Part shown: in pieces, positions 12,301 through 23,840 of the stretch
Layout: every line of letters begins with the position of its first letter
How positions within the stretch are numbered: position 1 is the stretch's first letter
From: Trichoplax sp. H2
Lineage: Eukaryota; Placozoa; Uniplacotomia; Trichoplacea
Assembly: GCA_003344405.1 (NCBI GenBank)
Contig: NOWV01000248.1
Span: 1 to 64,000, forward strand
Reading direction: 5' to 3'
Length of the DNA stretch: 64,000 nucleotides
Translations under genes and position numbers: made by a program
Notes under the pieces: generated by a model
Seen by the model: only the letters and a program-made list of their open reading frames with translations
What the model was told of the DNA's origin: nothing
The model's database searches: none

Positions 12301-15300
12301 AGAATACAATATGTCGTAAACCAATTGGTATGCCTGGAAATATTCGAACTATTAGATTCTCTGTAAGTAATAGCAGTAAATATCAGGTATTAGGCGTAGT
12401 ACCGGATAAAAAATCTTGAATTTTTCATTTTTGCCCATTGTCACGGTTCGAACTACCGTGAAGAAATAGCTATCTAAATTTGGTGAATATAATATAGTGA
12501 TACTATATTACAACTAGTTACTTACAATATGAATTACTCTAAATATAAGTATGTTACAGTAAATTTAATGCTGTGCTGCAATGTGCTGTAATGTGCACTG
12601 AAATGATTCTATGAATGGACATATTGTAGTCCGACTGTGAAAAATTAGTTAGTAGATGTTCTCACCTAAGTATTTTTAATAAGATGACTCATGAATGTTA
12701 GCTGCCGTGGAAGGGTATATAAGCTCCTCAGATAGTTGAATAAAGTAGTTCTCAATTGTCTAGTTGAGTTTAACGTAGAATCAAAGGCGTCTAAATTCTT
12801 GTGAGGTAGTTAAGGGATACTGAATCCCGGAGACTACAGTAATTTAGAGATTTTTTTACGTTATCCTTGTCACGAAGCTGGTTTGTGACACCCATATATA
12901 TGAATATGAGGTATTTTACTTATAACAACTTGATATCATTTTATGCATTAATGTGCAGCATAATTTATGTCATTAGTCATGCTGATGGAATAAAATGCTT
13001 ACTATAAAAGCATTAAATCATGTAATGATTGTCATTGTTAATAGATATTTTAGCCTTTTTTAAAATGTTATAATATCATTATACTACTTTTAAAATCTAG
13101 GGATATCAGCTATAGCAATATGTCAATATTTATAGAAATTATTGGTTCAAGATCTTTACCCAATCTTAAAGTTTTGTTAGTATCACCATATTATTTAAGA
13201 ATGACAAAAGGGCAGGAGTATTTCTATACTTTTTGTCCGAATGATATTTGAATATGACAAAAAATTTGATTATATTCATTCGCAAAAGAATCAGATAAAA
13301 TCAGTTGGGTCAGATAGATCTATCAGCAATAAAACTATTATCGATTCTATCGCATTAGATTAATGTGTATTTTTATGCAGCGCTTTTTTAAGTTGTTAAA
13401 TATGTAGACTAATTTTTATATAAACGTTTATAACATCTAATTTTAAAAATCTCATTCGAGCTTTAGAAATATTGCTGGAAATCAAGTCGAAGTAATACCA
13501 TATATGATGAGGACTTCTTTGCTAGAAAATTTGAGATATTTGTATGATTTACATAGCCGAAATAGACTCAGTCAAACAAAAAGTTGATATATTGATACAA
13601 TTAGTGTTAATTTTGTTAATTGTCGAAATAAATTATAATAATTAGAGAGTTCATTAAGTATTTTATAGAATTCTGCGTCCTTAATTCTAGGGAACACGAC
13701 ATAAAATTTCAAAAATTTTAATACAGCTGCTGACGTAATAAAATAGCAAAATCTGATCGCTACTATGTTTTCGCGAGACTGTCAAGCTGCATTTAGATTT
13801 GCAACATGTGACTGTCTTTCTTTATTATTTTAGGAATATTTCTTACAATGAAATTGCAATGGAAAAAGCAGAAGGAGCATTAGTAGCTTCTTTAGCAAGC
13901 CATGCAGTATCGAAGACTAGTGCAAAAGGAGGACATGGCATATATACGAGTAATTACTATTCATTGTAAGTTACTTAGATTTCTACTTATAACTGTAGCA
14001 CTTATTAGAATTATATCACAGATATTGCTTTCAAGTGAAGAAATTTTTAATAAATGCATATTGGCTCAAGTATTTTTCAAGCTAAACATGAGTTTTGATT
14101 CTGGAATGGAGTGAATTGACATTATTGGTATACAATTAGTATTGATACCGAAATGAGAAATTTTAATGTCAGTATCTTCATATGCAGCGATTTCTCAGGG
14201 TTAAACTGGGGAGTAGTGCCAAAGTTTATTAAGTTCTTTCGGAATCATTTAGCAGAAATGTAAGTAAACTAATATATGAGAAGCTTCTTCAATATGAAAC
14301 GTAGTAAATTTCATCGTGTGACATGATCGCAAAGAGTAATCCTTTAATAAGCGTAGGTAGCATCGTATTCACAAAATATTACATAATATTAATGATCCCT
14401 ATGTTTCACATTTAAATATTATTCGCGGCTGGATCCATAGTTACCTTGATGAAAATAATATTCAAAATTTTGATATTTCGAATTTATTTAAGAATTCTGA
14501 AGAGGCATTGGAGACGTTGTAAGTACAACTCTATTAAATGTTACTTACTTTTTACCACTCAATGAAAAAATTAGGTTGTTATTTCTGTATTCGAAGAGCA
14601 AACGTTACTATATATAGCATTAATTTACGTTATTTTGCTTTGAAGGTAGTATATATACATCTAGTTATCTGTAACTTTCAAATACGCTAACTAAATCTGA
14701 TTGGTGTAGTTATCTATATTTACGTGTATCTATTTCGATATGGTCTCAATACACTAATTCTATTAGTAGAACGTAGAAGAAGCATTAAAAACCTGATAAC
14801 TATTTGCACTTACTGAAGTGTATTAGTCATTATGGCTAGATATTTTACTAGCATTCAACTCCTGAATATATATGTAATTAAGCTTTATGTTCTTCTGATA
14901 AGGGCAGCATTTAAGGTAATTTTCTTAGCAAATTATATCTAATAAGGGAGAGTATATACTTTTGTAATACCACATAGTATTTAAGTGAATGAATGATTAA
15001 AGTATAGAAAGACTAGCTAGAATATTATAAGAAGGACCAAGCCTTGGTTTGAGACTATCTCTTTTTAATATCTATAAGCTCGCTTTTATGGCGACGTAAC
15101 AACTTTAGACTTTTAACTGCATACTTCTAGAGATTATTGTACCGAAGAAATCTAATAAATATTTTAAGCCTAGTGTTATTTAATTATGAAACATTAAAAC
15201 TGTTGCATAAAGCATCATTAATTAATGATTGTTACGATTACACCATGCTGTATACTGTATGGTGTTCTATATGCTTTGATAATTCATAATATTTTATTGT

Positions 15301-18300
15301 TAATTGCAGCGTTGTAAGGCATGTAAGTATCGTAGTTTCGATATTATGCTTATTTTAAAACATTAATAACATTAAAACTCTTATTAGTCCCCATACTGAG
15401 TACTGTAACGCTAATTGCTATAATATAACTGTTCAGTTTATTTTTTAAATTTAGTTTAATTATAATACTGGTAAACTACATTGACGTACCTAGTTTATAA
15501 GATTTATTTCATATAAAATCTACTTAGAGATGAGAGGCTCCTACTTAAATATTGGGTGATTGTAGCCTGAATAATTAACATTAATTTTATATTAGAAATT
15601 GATTTGAAGAATTAGAATGTTTTCTAAACAAAAAGAATATTTAACTTGCATTTATTGATAATTTGCACAGATCTATAAGCCACAACAAAATTAAGCATGT
15701 TTCTAACACTCGGGCTATCGTTCTTTCCAAATTGCAAACATTGTAAGTTGACTTTCTAATAAAGCTAAGGAAGATAATATAAATATTCATATTTCCTAAG
15801 TCAAATAAGTTATTCTTAAGACTTTTAAGTACTATAACAGTTTCTTAAAATAACCTAATTTTCTTGTGTTAAGCAGAAACTTAGCTTATAACTTAATTTC
15901 AACGCCTTGCAACGGGGGATTTGCAAGTATCGCTAGAAGCCTAAAGCGACTGTAATTACATTTAGCAAATAATTTGTATCTGTATTCATATAAATACTGC
16001 ATGCTGTAGATCATAACTTTAAATTGAACAAATTATTGAACCTACGAATAGTTTGAAAATGTATTACTGTGAATAATTAATTTAGGTAAAGCGTTTGTTA
16101 AACTACTCTACGTGGATAGCACATGATCATTTGAAATTGTTTTATGACATATTTGTAATCATTACTAAAAGTTAAAGAAATAAACAGATATTTATTGTTA
16201 GTTAAGTCAGATTAAGGTAACCTATATGATAACAACTAGCATGATATTGCATTACTATGAAATCTAATACCGGCAATTAATCGGTAGTTTAGGAGTATCG
16301 TTAGCTATAAGGAGATTTACACTTAGCACTGGTTTAATTCGGGTTATAAATTCATAGATAGTTTAATTCTAATTTTAAAGTCTGGTAACTTTAGTTTTGC
16401 GGTTTATAATTTAATAATAGTGATCAAATTTTTTACCTGAAAAATTTAAGTTGATTGCAAAGATATTTGAGATGTAGGTAGATGTCATTCACTAATAATA
16501 TTAAAATTTATAAGACCTTAATGCAATGATACTTATCGAATCTTTCATATCGTTATTCACATGCTCTGCTATTGATAAGGAGCTACTTGAGGAACGAGTA
16601 ACCTTGATATTACTAATACCTCATTTTATTATATTGGTAGGGATCTGAATACAAATCAAATCGATATTTTACCTTCCGCCTGCATGGAAGCCTACGAAAA
16701 CTTAGAGTTTCTGTAATTCGTACCTGTATATTCTTAACCATAGATTTTAATGATTATATCAGTGCCTGACCTAGTTATAAAAATATATGTAATGAATCAG
16801 AATTTACGATTACAACGTTTGCGGGTAGTGTACTGTTAAACTGAAGAAATGGTAGTGTGTAAGTAATTTATCTCAGTTATTCTTATAATGCAGAGACCTA
16901 ACAAACAATCCGTTGAGCATTATTTCATCTTCGCCTTTTGCAGGAGCCCAAAGTCTCCTTTCTATGTGAGTACTGTATGTGTTTATTTTAAGAAAATACT
17001 CGCGTAGTGTAACCTAGTGTTCAATTCGTAAGAATACGCTTTCATTTACGCTTACTTTACGGTTTGCTTGAAATCAAATTATAAAATTCAACTTTATACT
17101 ACATACTAGCTTTGCGATATATAAAACATTAATTAATTGTAAATGGGTCGATTTGCAGTTATTCAAGCCAGGAGTATTTGTGTTGCACGGCACCTTCTAC
17201 TGTAACCTCTTGCACTCCTCGCCGGCTAGACACTGGCTTTACCACTTGTAATGCGTTATTGGCACATTTATCGTTACAGCTCTACGTTTGGATTATAGGA
17301 TGTGTCGCTTTTGCAGGAAATATAGTTGCATTTATTATTCAATTAAGAGAACAAAAATGCAAAAAGAATAAAGTTCCATCATTTTTGATTGCTAATTTAG
17401 CTGTAGCTGATTTTTTAATATCAATATACTTATTGATTATCGCTGCTTCTGATCGATCTGAAAACGGGTATTTTTATCAAAAAGCAGAAGCTTTTTTTAA
17501 AAGCTGGCGTTGCTTACTTGCCTGCTACATTTGCTGCTCTGCCAGTCTAATGTCAGTGTTTATGATGTTATTAATAAGCATTGATAGGCTCATTTGTATT
17601 GTACTCCCATTCTCTGAACGGAAATTAAATATTAAAAATGCATGGTATGCCATTATAACCTTCTGGACCTTTAGCATATTATGGGTTGGTATTCCAATTT
17701 ATTTTAGCATCGGCCAAAATAGGTATAATCGTTTACATGGTGATAGCAGCGTTTGTATGGCAAGTAATATGCAAAATATTTATTATAAGACATGGATTGG
17801 ATTGTACGCATTACTAACTTTCATTTGCTGGATCACAGTTTGTGTCTTGCACTATTTGATGTATTTAAGTGTTCGACGAAGTAATCGAAATGTGAGAAAG
17901 TCCTCTACTACTAAAGATAGAAAAATTGCATTACGATTGTTACTCATTTTAATTACGGATTTAATTTCATGGATTCCTTTTTATGTGATTTGCTTGCGAG
18001 TATGGTTTGATAACAAAGCGATTGATATTATATCGTTACAATTTATGACAATTTTCTTTTTACCGATTAACTCAGCGATTAATCCTTGCTTATATACTCT
18101 TTCAAGTCCTGCAGTAGTAGTTAAATTACGGTCTTTTGCAAGGTGGTCAAGGACAATTGTGCAAATAGGATCATGTAGAAAATTAGCTAATGGCACTCCA
18201 ACTTTCAATTTGAGCCGAAGCAAGTCCAAAGTCAAACCTAAAGAACCTGTGCATGTACAAACAATAGATAGTCAAGATATGCAAAAGAATACGGGTGAAC

Positions 18301-18362
18301 ATCAAGATTCTGAAGTCAATTATGCTGCTGTTGCTCAAGCTGAAATCTTACTTCAGCCATGA
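1167..18362 (+). CDS. Gene 1: multi-exon LRR-containing GPCR (relaxin-receptor-like LGR), 5' incomplete
   Basis: Assembled from 35 LRR exons plus one 7TM exon, about 1,260 codons in the window. Each LRR exon starts after AG with one base completing a Leu-type codon, continues as D-L-S-x-N-x-(I/L), and ends as (L/F)-x-x-L just before GTAAGT or a variant. All introns are phase 2, and every internal exon length is a multiple of 3, so the frame stays open to the TGA at 18360-18362. By family knowledge this is a plasma-membrane receptor whose LRR solenoid binds an extracellular ligand and whose 7TM domain couples to G proteins. The ligand cannot be read from the sequence. Five solo LTR insertions sit in its introns or at its 5' edge. 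The start codon, signal peptide and N-cap are missing, probably beyond the left edge. Exact inclusion of each exon is inferred from splice sites and phase. Confidence 0.85.
3774..4366 (-). mobile_element. Solo LTR, family G, in a gene 1 intron
   Basis: The 593-bp insert begins TGTCACAAACTAC and ends GCCGTAACA. It is flanked by a perfect 5-bp target-site duplication AGTTA (3769-3773 and 4367-4371). On the reverse strand, AATAAAG (near 3966-3975) serves as a polyadenylation signal. No internal retroelement sequence is present, so this is a solo LTR. It lies between exons 3287-3358 and 4637-4708. Confidence 0.85.
4637..5764 (+). CDS. Gene 1 LRR exons 9-10
   Basis: Exons 4637-4708 (NMSNTGLAYLPEVIF) and 5693-5764 (DLSMNSIQSLRLLEPEL), both 72 nt, phase 2 on both sides, with GTAAGT donors. 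The 984-bp intron between them contains a 63-codon open frame at 4938-5129 with no splice sites in phase and no LRR pattern, so I treat it as chance. Confidence 0.8.
6485..7189 (-). mobile_element. Solo LTR, family C, in a gene 1 intron
   Basis: The 705-bp LTR is bounded by TGTCATAAC on the left and AGTAGCA on the right, with a perfect 5-bp duplication GCAGC (6480-6484 and 7190-7194). On the reverse strand a CATAAAAG TATA-like box is followed about 65 bp later by AATAAAG. A second copy in the same orientation is at 40522-41250. The small open frame 6744-6974 lies wholly inside the LTR and is not a gene. Confidence 0.88.
7381..8874 (+). CDS. Gene 1 LRR exons 11-15
   Basis: Exons 7381-7452 (SLRNNVIKELDNQFF), 7541-7606 (YLDGNTITADTVLY), 7738-7806 (GLSYNNIDVISW), 7970-8035 (DLSWNKIKSVEYM) and 8803-8874 (DLTGNHLHPTSALNF). 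Lengths are 72, 66, 69, 66 and 72 nt, so several repeats are shorter than 24 residues. The donor of the first is GTTAGA and of the second GTAAAT, weaker than the usual GTAAGT. These may be the least faithfully spliced exons of the group. Confidence 0.75.
9170..9400. other. GC-richer island with GTAC-rich motifs
   Basis: About 200 bp in a gene 1 intron is visibly richer in G+C than its surroundings and contains repeated GTACA/TGTAC motifs (for example GTACAATGTACAG and TACAGTGTACAC). It has no LRR pattern and no match to the LTR families here. The 61-codon open frame inside (9182-9367) shows no recognised domain. Confidence 0.4.
9482..9915 (+). mobile_element. Solo LTR, family A, in a gene 1 intron
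   Basis: The 434-bp LTR runs from TGCCACGGTACG to TTTGTGACA with a perfect duplication ATTAT (9477-9481 and 9916-9920). It carries TATATAAG at 9747-9754 and AATAAA at 9770-9775. The 5' terminus holds a hairpin CACGGTA-CGAAC-TACCGTG (first base changed in this copy), and the 3' terminus another, TGTCAC...GTGACA. Near-identical sisters at 12439 and 23402 imply fairly recent activity. Confidence 0.92.
9994..12362 (+). CDS. Gene 1 LRR exons 16-26
   Basis: Exons 9994-10074 (81 nt), 10441-10509, 10652-10717, 10873-10944, 11193-11264, 11425-11496, 11611-11682, 11747-11818, 11912-11983, 12098-12169, 12285-12362 (78 nt). This is the densest stretch, with introns down to 64 bp. Cores include NLKSNQIRSI (9994), TMSQNQVKTIHEAAF (11193), DISFNPLTYLPNGIF (11425), SIKNNQIKAI (11747) and YLDGNKIELIEPQSF (11912). 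The repeat at 11425 is the closest to a textbook LRR. The last exon (RLADMRIQYVVNQL) is degenerate but keeps frame and phase. Confidence 0.85.
12439..12890 (+). mobile_element. Solo LTR, family A, in a gene 1 intron
   Basis: The 452-bp LTR begins TGTCACGGTTCG and ends GTTTGTGACA, with a perfect duplication CCCAT (12434-12438 and 12891-12895). It has the same TATATAAG/AATAAAG arrangement and terminal hairpins as the copy at 9482, plus a short direct duplication near the GTGCTGTAATGTGC motif that makes it longer. It sits between exons 12285-12362 and 13101-13175. Confidence 0.92.
13101..16965 (+). CDS. Gene 1 LRR exons 27-35
   Basis: Exons 13101-13175, 13467-13541, 13834-13965 (132 nt), 14188-14259, 14441-14518, 15671-15742, 15877-15951, 16641-16712, 16894-16965. 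Cores include DISYSNMSIFIEI (13101), NIAGNQVEVIPYMM (13467), YLDENNIQNFDISNLF (14441), DLNTNQIDILPSACM (16641) and DLTNNPLSIISSSPF (16894). The last is a canonical repeat and joins the hinge of the 7TM exon directly (donor GTGAGT). Exon 13834-13965 begins as an LRR (NISYNEIAM) and then runs into 30 further non-LRR residues. Donors GTTAGT (13176) and GTATGA (13542) are atypical. Confidence 0.8.
17159..18362 (+). CDS. Gene 1 final exon: hinge plus 7TM rhodopsin-like domain
   Basis: Starts after TTTGCAG with one base completing the phase-2 codon; the TTG at 17178 is internal, not a start. Numbering from that Leu, a Cys-rich hinge (CCTAPSTVTSC, then CTP and TC) precedes TM1 with GN at 47-48, TM2 with LAVAD at 74-78, Cys112 and Cys193 for the usual TM3-ECL2 disulfide, a DRL variant of the DRY box at 136-138, TDLISWIP in TM6 (260-267) and NPCLY at 302-306. 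The hinge, TM6 and FFLPINSAINPCLYTL blocks resemble relaxin-family receptors (established family knowledge). An intracellular tail of about 85 residues ends AEILLQP, with no PDZ-type terminus. The whole 7TM region is intronless. Confidence 0.93.
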
Positions 18363-18597
18363 GCTAATTAGATCTAGACTTAAAAAATTCTGCTTCGCAA
18401 TAGGTGATAAGTCGAACAATATTACTATTGCTTTTTGCTGCGATGTTGGTTAAGCATAAAAATAGCTTATTCTTTTAATTGGCAGTTACAAATCAATATT
18501 TTTCGGCGATAAAGATCGAAATTATTACAACGAAACTAATACTATAAATCTTCTTTCAGGTTTGTTCTCCTAGATATTTAGCTTTAGCATAACTCTA

Positions 18598-18916
18598 TGT
18601 GCTGACGATCTTCTCATCGTCAGGAGGAACAGTAACCACGAGTGTGTTGTAGATAAAACTAAACCCAAACTTTATTAATTACAAAGACAGTTAATTTATA
18701 GTAAAATCAATATAAACATAAATTATAACTTCATGAGATATTATTATGAAACTACGCAATTATCTCGTATAAAATTATGTAAGATGTCATAGATAAATTA
18801 TATATATATGTTATGTTATACATATATGATTATTATCAATTTATGTACATTCCTAGGTAAGTTATCTCACATTAGTACTACAGCAGCTATGCAGAAGTTT
18901 CTCCATAATATTGGCA
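18598..18916 (-). mobile_element. Short LTR-like repeat, family E
   Basis: Reverse-orientation copy of sequence at 54253-54525 and 20651-20840. The left end forms a hairpin TGACGAT-CTTCTC-ATCGTCA, and the shared body includes TACATTCCTAGGTAAGTTAT. ACTTTATT (reverse AATAAAGT) lies at about 18670. Boundaries are approximate because no clean target-site duplication was found. Confidence 0.5.
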
Positions 18917-20650
18917 TAATAAAACATGTTGAGTGGGAATGCTAAGTATAATTAATGCTTGCTGAATATTTGAAATAGGTTATTGTGCCGATTGCTATTG
19001 ATCGTAATCATTAGTTAAACGATTAAGATTTTGATTCATAGAAATTAAATTAGACATAAATCTGGCTTAAATTAAAACTGTGTATGGATAATTAGTTAAA
19101 AATATCTTCTAGTAAAGTAACTAAATGAAGATAGTATTACATAAGATATATTTCCTAGTATAATATGGTGACACGTTTGGAGCTTACATGTTCAGTGGTT
19201 CCTATACGAACAGAAACAGTAGAAGTACTTATATTCTGTCTGTAGAATATAAACTGTGAAAATTCTAGAGTGTTAATCGCATCAATATCGCTATATAATT
19301 TTGCATTATAGGAGCTACTAATGGGCAAAAATCGAAGAGTGATGAATTTTGCTTTTGTAATTACTTAGACATTATTATAAAAATTTAGCAATCCTATGGT
19401 AGACATAAACTTTCCAGTGGCACGAAAAATTACAGTCAATAAAAAGATTAATCTTCAAGTAATCTAATTGTGTTTATTTGATGAAATTATTCGATTTATC
19501 TCTAAAGTTGAGTTAACTGCTTGCTCTTAAGCTTCGCATCAACATCCATATTCTACGGCTTAAAAATCAAAATATTCATCGTAGTGGTAGTCAGGTACCA
19601 GTTTAGACGCGGCGAGAATAAGAAACTTGAAATGGCTTGCATATTATCACTTTACTATTTTTGATGTTTTGTAATTAAATGTAGTTTTACGTAGCCATTA
19701 AAATTATAGGAAAGAACCTACTTATACTTTATGTCTAATTATCCTTGTCTTAAGTTTTAAGGCTAATAAATTTTATAACCTTATAATAATATTTCTTTAA
19801 AGTATTTTAAGTTTCGTCCTGCTTCATTTTTATATTTTTATGCTATATGATTTTTGGAGCAACCTTACATAAAAATTAAGAGTTTTTGAATTTACCGTAG
19901 TAGTCCAATCACAATATTTTCACTTTATGAGCAGTAAAGTACAACTTAATGCATTTTACAGCAGATTTAGAATCTTTGACGCTAATGTTGGGAATAGTAA
20001 AGTTTTAGACTCCATATCCTTTTCCATCCATATATTAGAAATAATAGACAATGCAGCATTATGTCTACTATCAAATGCACTTAACATATCGATGGACTTC
20101 TAAAAAAATGTGATAGAAGTAATTTAAGAAAATTACTAAGAATGAGAAAGCCCTTTCATCTCTAATGATGCATATAGTGATCATTTATATCCGGTATCAG
20201 TTCTATTGGCCATCGGGAAGACTCAAGAAAAGGAAAATAGAGCTGAAATTAAACAATTACATTAACAATGAGAAATAAATAATATACTCTCGGAAAAAGT
20301 AAATATTGGAAGTATATGGTAGACTACGGTAAGTAGAGTTTATATATATTACTTACTATTTTTATTAAATAAAATTAATGCATACAGTGCTTAATGTCTT
20401 ATGCATAGCTTCGACTTAAGGATCAGAATGACTACAATCTGCTTATTGCAATACGTTAAGAGACTAGGTGTATTAGTCTGCAAACTACTATAGTAATTAT
20501 CAAAACTACATTATATATAGTTTAGCCTAGCCTAGTTACTGACTGCATAATCTGTCTTCATACAATATCCATTCTGATAATCTAAAGTACACCTTATGCC
20601 TGCCAATAATACAGGAATATCAGCTTTGTTAAAAGAAATTAATACGTAAG

Positions 20651-20840
20651 TGTTACGCAGTAACTTTTACGTAGCTGTCGTAACATAAATTCCATGAGAT
20701 AATTTATCTAGGAATGTATTTACATGCCGTTATCTGTGACTTTTTACATATTTTTAATAGATCGTTGCATGGCTTTGTAATATTATCTATAAACTAATAA
20801 TTAATGTTTATATCGATTTACTGTAAATTGACCAACTTTT
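20651..20840 (+). repeat. Family E repeat, partial
   Basis: Matches 54253-54445: shared blocks GTAACTTTT, AGCTGTCGTAAC, AATTTATCTAGGAA, CCGTTATCTRTGAC and AATATTATCTATAAACT. The match stops near 20840, where TGCCACGAAAG begins another putative LTR, so the 3' part may have been displaced by that insertion. Confidence 0.55.
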
Positions 20841-21467
20841 TGCCACGAAAGTAATCTTCGTGACGTATACTTTATTTCTGTGTTACGCTCTATATATGTT
20901 TATATCTCAGAAATGTTTTACGATCTCCTTAATTGTAATTTTAGTGGTGAACAGTTGACATCCTTAATTTAGGATTACATAGACTAAAATAGTAATTGCC
21001 AACTAGATAAACTGGATTGTATCTATCATCTGCAAGGTTGTTAGGGTTCAAAGTACAATTGCTAAGCTTAAAGAAAATTTCTCAGAAGGATAGCTTAATA
21101 AGTATCTGTTAAACCATTATCAAGTTTGATTATTTAAACACTGATACAGTAAATTTAACAGGATTAAATCAGACTGTATCTAATTTGTATAGATAGAATC
21201 TCTTTAGAGTATTAATTTGGTCAACTTCTAATAGACGAGGTGACTTGTGTAGCCAAACCGCTTTCGGGTACCGAAACCGATTTAAGCGGCGTGTTCGCCG
21301 ATAATAAATCAGGTTATGATTTTCTAGTAAGTTTTGAAGGTCTGGCTGTGTTGAACTCTATCTATTTTGGAATACCAATTGACTAATATTCCGAATAACA
21401 GTAGTATAGGATAGGAATTGCTCTCTTAATCCTTGTTGTAAGTTAGCGCTATTTCTAGCTCGTAACA
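20841..21467 (+). mobile_element. Putative LTR of a separate family
   Basis: Begins TGCCACGAA with a CACGAA...TTCGTG hairpin like the 5' end of family A, contains AATAAATC near 21304, and ends near CTCGTAACA. A reverse-strand relative may be at 46198-46928 (shared TTATTRTCGGCGAA). No target-site duplication is visible and the ends are guesses. Confidence 0.3.
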
Positions 21468-21885
21468 CAGATATAGCTACAATATTAATGAGATGAAATG
21501 TTTATCATCAATAATCTTATGGAAATGGAATAAATTTTCGCCGAGATAAATTGAATACGATTGATGACGAAAATGGATTAAAATAATCACCCTGAAGATC
21601 AGTTGCAAGTTCATTAACAAACAAAACGAGTTTTTCTCAACTGCTTTCATATATTTTTTTAATGGTGCTGTTTTTAAAACAGGTCATGTTTATACTAATG
21701 TAGCTATAATGCCGTCATTTATTTTTGTTAATCAACTTTTACATATAACTGCAATTTTTTTTAGTGCTTTACTCAGTTGCACTGTAAAAGGAAACTATAA
21801 AGATATCACCAAATTCATACTAAGTTTGGAATAGAAAAGTCGTAAATGATAAAATAAAGGGGAAGATTTTGTAAAATTACGCAGA

Positions 21886-22045
21886 TATTTGATATATACT
21901 GTAGTGCCTCGTAAATTTTAAGATTCCTTCAGTATTAACTAGCTAGGTAATATTCTAGTTATAAGTCTTAAGTACTGTAGAAAGTAAAAGTAATCTGTAT
22001 GATGATTCTACAGTTCTAACTATCAGGATAATTATCCAGTTTATC
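21886..22045 (+). repeat. Dispersed repeat, also at 46950-47075
   Basis: Shares CGTAAATTTTAAGATTC, TTCAGTATTAA and the following A/T-rich segment with 46968-47060. A weaker relative, ATTTGATATATATTGTAG, occurs near 41455. Identity and ends are unknown. The 78-codon reverse frame overlapping it has no recognised domain. Confidence 0.4.
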
Positions 22046-23401
22046 TTGACCGGGTATCGTTTCCGGGTTCGATTGATTTTCAAGTAAGGAATTGCTATAT
22101 AGAGAGTAGAGACTGCTAGATATATGATTTGTATGGAATTGCGATTGATTGAAAATTGGCTAACTCTGATTTTCCGGTTTATCTCGGCCACTTTCGACTG
22201 TACTTATAAGGGAGGAAAAGTGACTTACAATGGACCTCACAGAAAGTGATTTGCATAGTGGTTTAATAAACCTTTTGAATTTGAAGGCTTTATCTATATC
22301 GGCTATTCTTATTATGAGATAAGGTAGTGTTTTGCTAATTCTAGCAAAATGATCAAGTATAAGTGAAGTGAAGTAAGAGAGATCTTACATTCACTTTATA
22401 GTATCATCAGAAACGACGTAAATTGATGAATGCCTCCTGAACAAGAACAGCTTTTATTATTTGGAGAAAGTAAGACAAATATGATGGAGGAATTACTTTA
22501 CAATTCGGAGTAGTCCATTTAAAAGAAGAAAGACTTTATGTATTAGTATCATCATTATAAATTAAATATCTAATTTCTATCTAAAGCCACGTAATATTGT
22601 TTGATCATGCTAATGCACTTTTATTAATAAGTATCGTATAATGACTTCGCTAATTATTACTCTCTTACAATTTTAGTAGATAGAGCAGCACTAACATAGT
22701 TTTTAAAATGAGGACCGAAATAATATATTTTTTTTCTAAACCGCCTGCAGAATTTTGGTATTTTTTTGAAGCTACTGATATCAATATTTTGAGCCTCTCA
22801 AATAAATAATAGACACTATGTTGATCCTAGAATATGAAGTGAAGTACTGACAGAGGTGTTTAATAAAAAATAATTCTTGGATCGAAGCAAGTCTTCAACA
22901 ATGACGTTAAATTGTTACATTAGCAGTACTGGAAGTTATTACAATATTGTTCAATCAGCTTATTATATGCATAAATTTCATAATTTTGCCCTACCTGTAG
23001 TTTAAATATCTTTTAATAGCCATTAAAGTAATGATATCTGTGCAAAGTAAGGTTAAAAGTGATTAGATGATATTTTTAATTCTTTAGTACTGTACTCTAC
23101 CGATTAAAAGATAGAAAAAATTCTAGATTTTTCCTTTAATATTCTACTGTTATTACACGTGTTAGTTATCATATATCATAGCATAGAGTATGTCGTCATT
23201 GCAGTATCAATGTTTACGAAACACTTTATTTTCTCATATGTCATTGGATACGTTTAGACTTAGAATACGTTAAGGTTAAAATTTTGCATAGCTAGAAAAT
23301 GACTCTAATTTAAGATTTCACGATTTTATTTAAAGTGATCTAAATAATTAGCACTAATCGAAATTTTGTAGCAATCTATTCTATCTATATCTATGTCTGA
23401 A

Positions 23402-23840
23402 TGTCACGGTACGAACTACCGTGAAGAAATAGATATCTAAATTTGGTTAATATAATATAGTAGTGATATTATATTACAACTAGTTACTTACAATAGGAAT
23501 TACTCTAATTGTAAATGTATTTCAGTAAATTTAATGCTGTGCTGTAATGTGCACTGAAATGATTCTGTGAATGGACATATTGTAGTCCGACTGTGAAGAA
23601 TTGGTTAGGTAGATGTTCTCACCTAAGTATGTTTATAAGATAACTCGTGAATGTTAGCTGCTGTAGAAGGGTATATAAGCCCTCAGATAGTTGAATAAAG
23701 TAGTTCTCAATTGTCTAGTTGAGTTTAACGTAGAATCAAAGGCGTCTAAATTCTTGTGAGTAGGGATACTGAATCCCGGAGACTATAGTAATTTAGAGAT
23801 TTGTTTTACGTTATCCTTGTCACGAAGCCGGTTTGTGATA
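23402..23840 (+). mobile_element. Solo LTR, family A, intergenic
   Basis: The 439-bp LTR begins TGTCACGGTACGAAC and ends GGTTTGTGATA, with a perfect duplication CTGAA (23397-23401 and 23841-23845). It has the same TATATAAG and AATAAAG elements as its sisters in gene 1. The final base pair of the CA terminus has changed to TA. Confidence 0.92.

Noticed and set aside
13690-13740. LRR exon after CTAG at 13689
   Set aside because: The phase-correct frame hits a stop within a dozen codons and there is no donor.
17178-17180. TTG as start codon of the 7TM ORFs (also at 50736 and 58260)
   Set aside because: These lie inside exons. The frame continues upstream to a splice acceptor, and the protein begins with an LRR ectodomain, so they are internal Leu codons.
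17981-18235. 84-codon reverse frame
   Set aside because: Shadow of the gene 1 7TM exon; no independent support. The same applies to 58738-58950 and 59195-59380 over the third 7TM exon and its tail.
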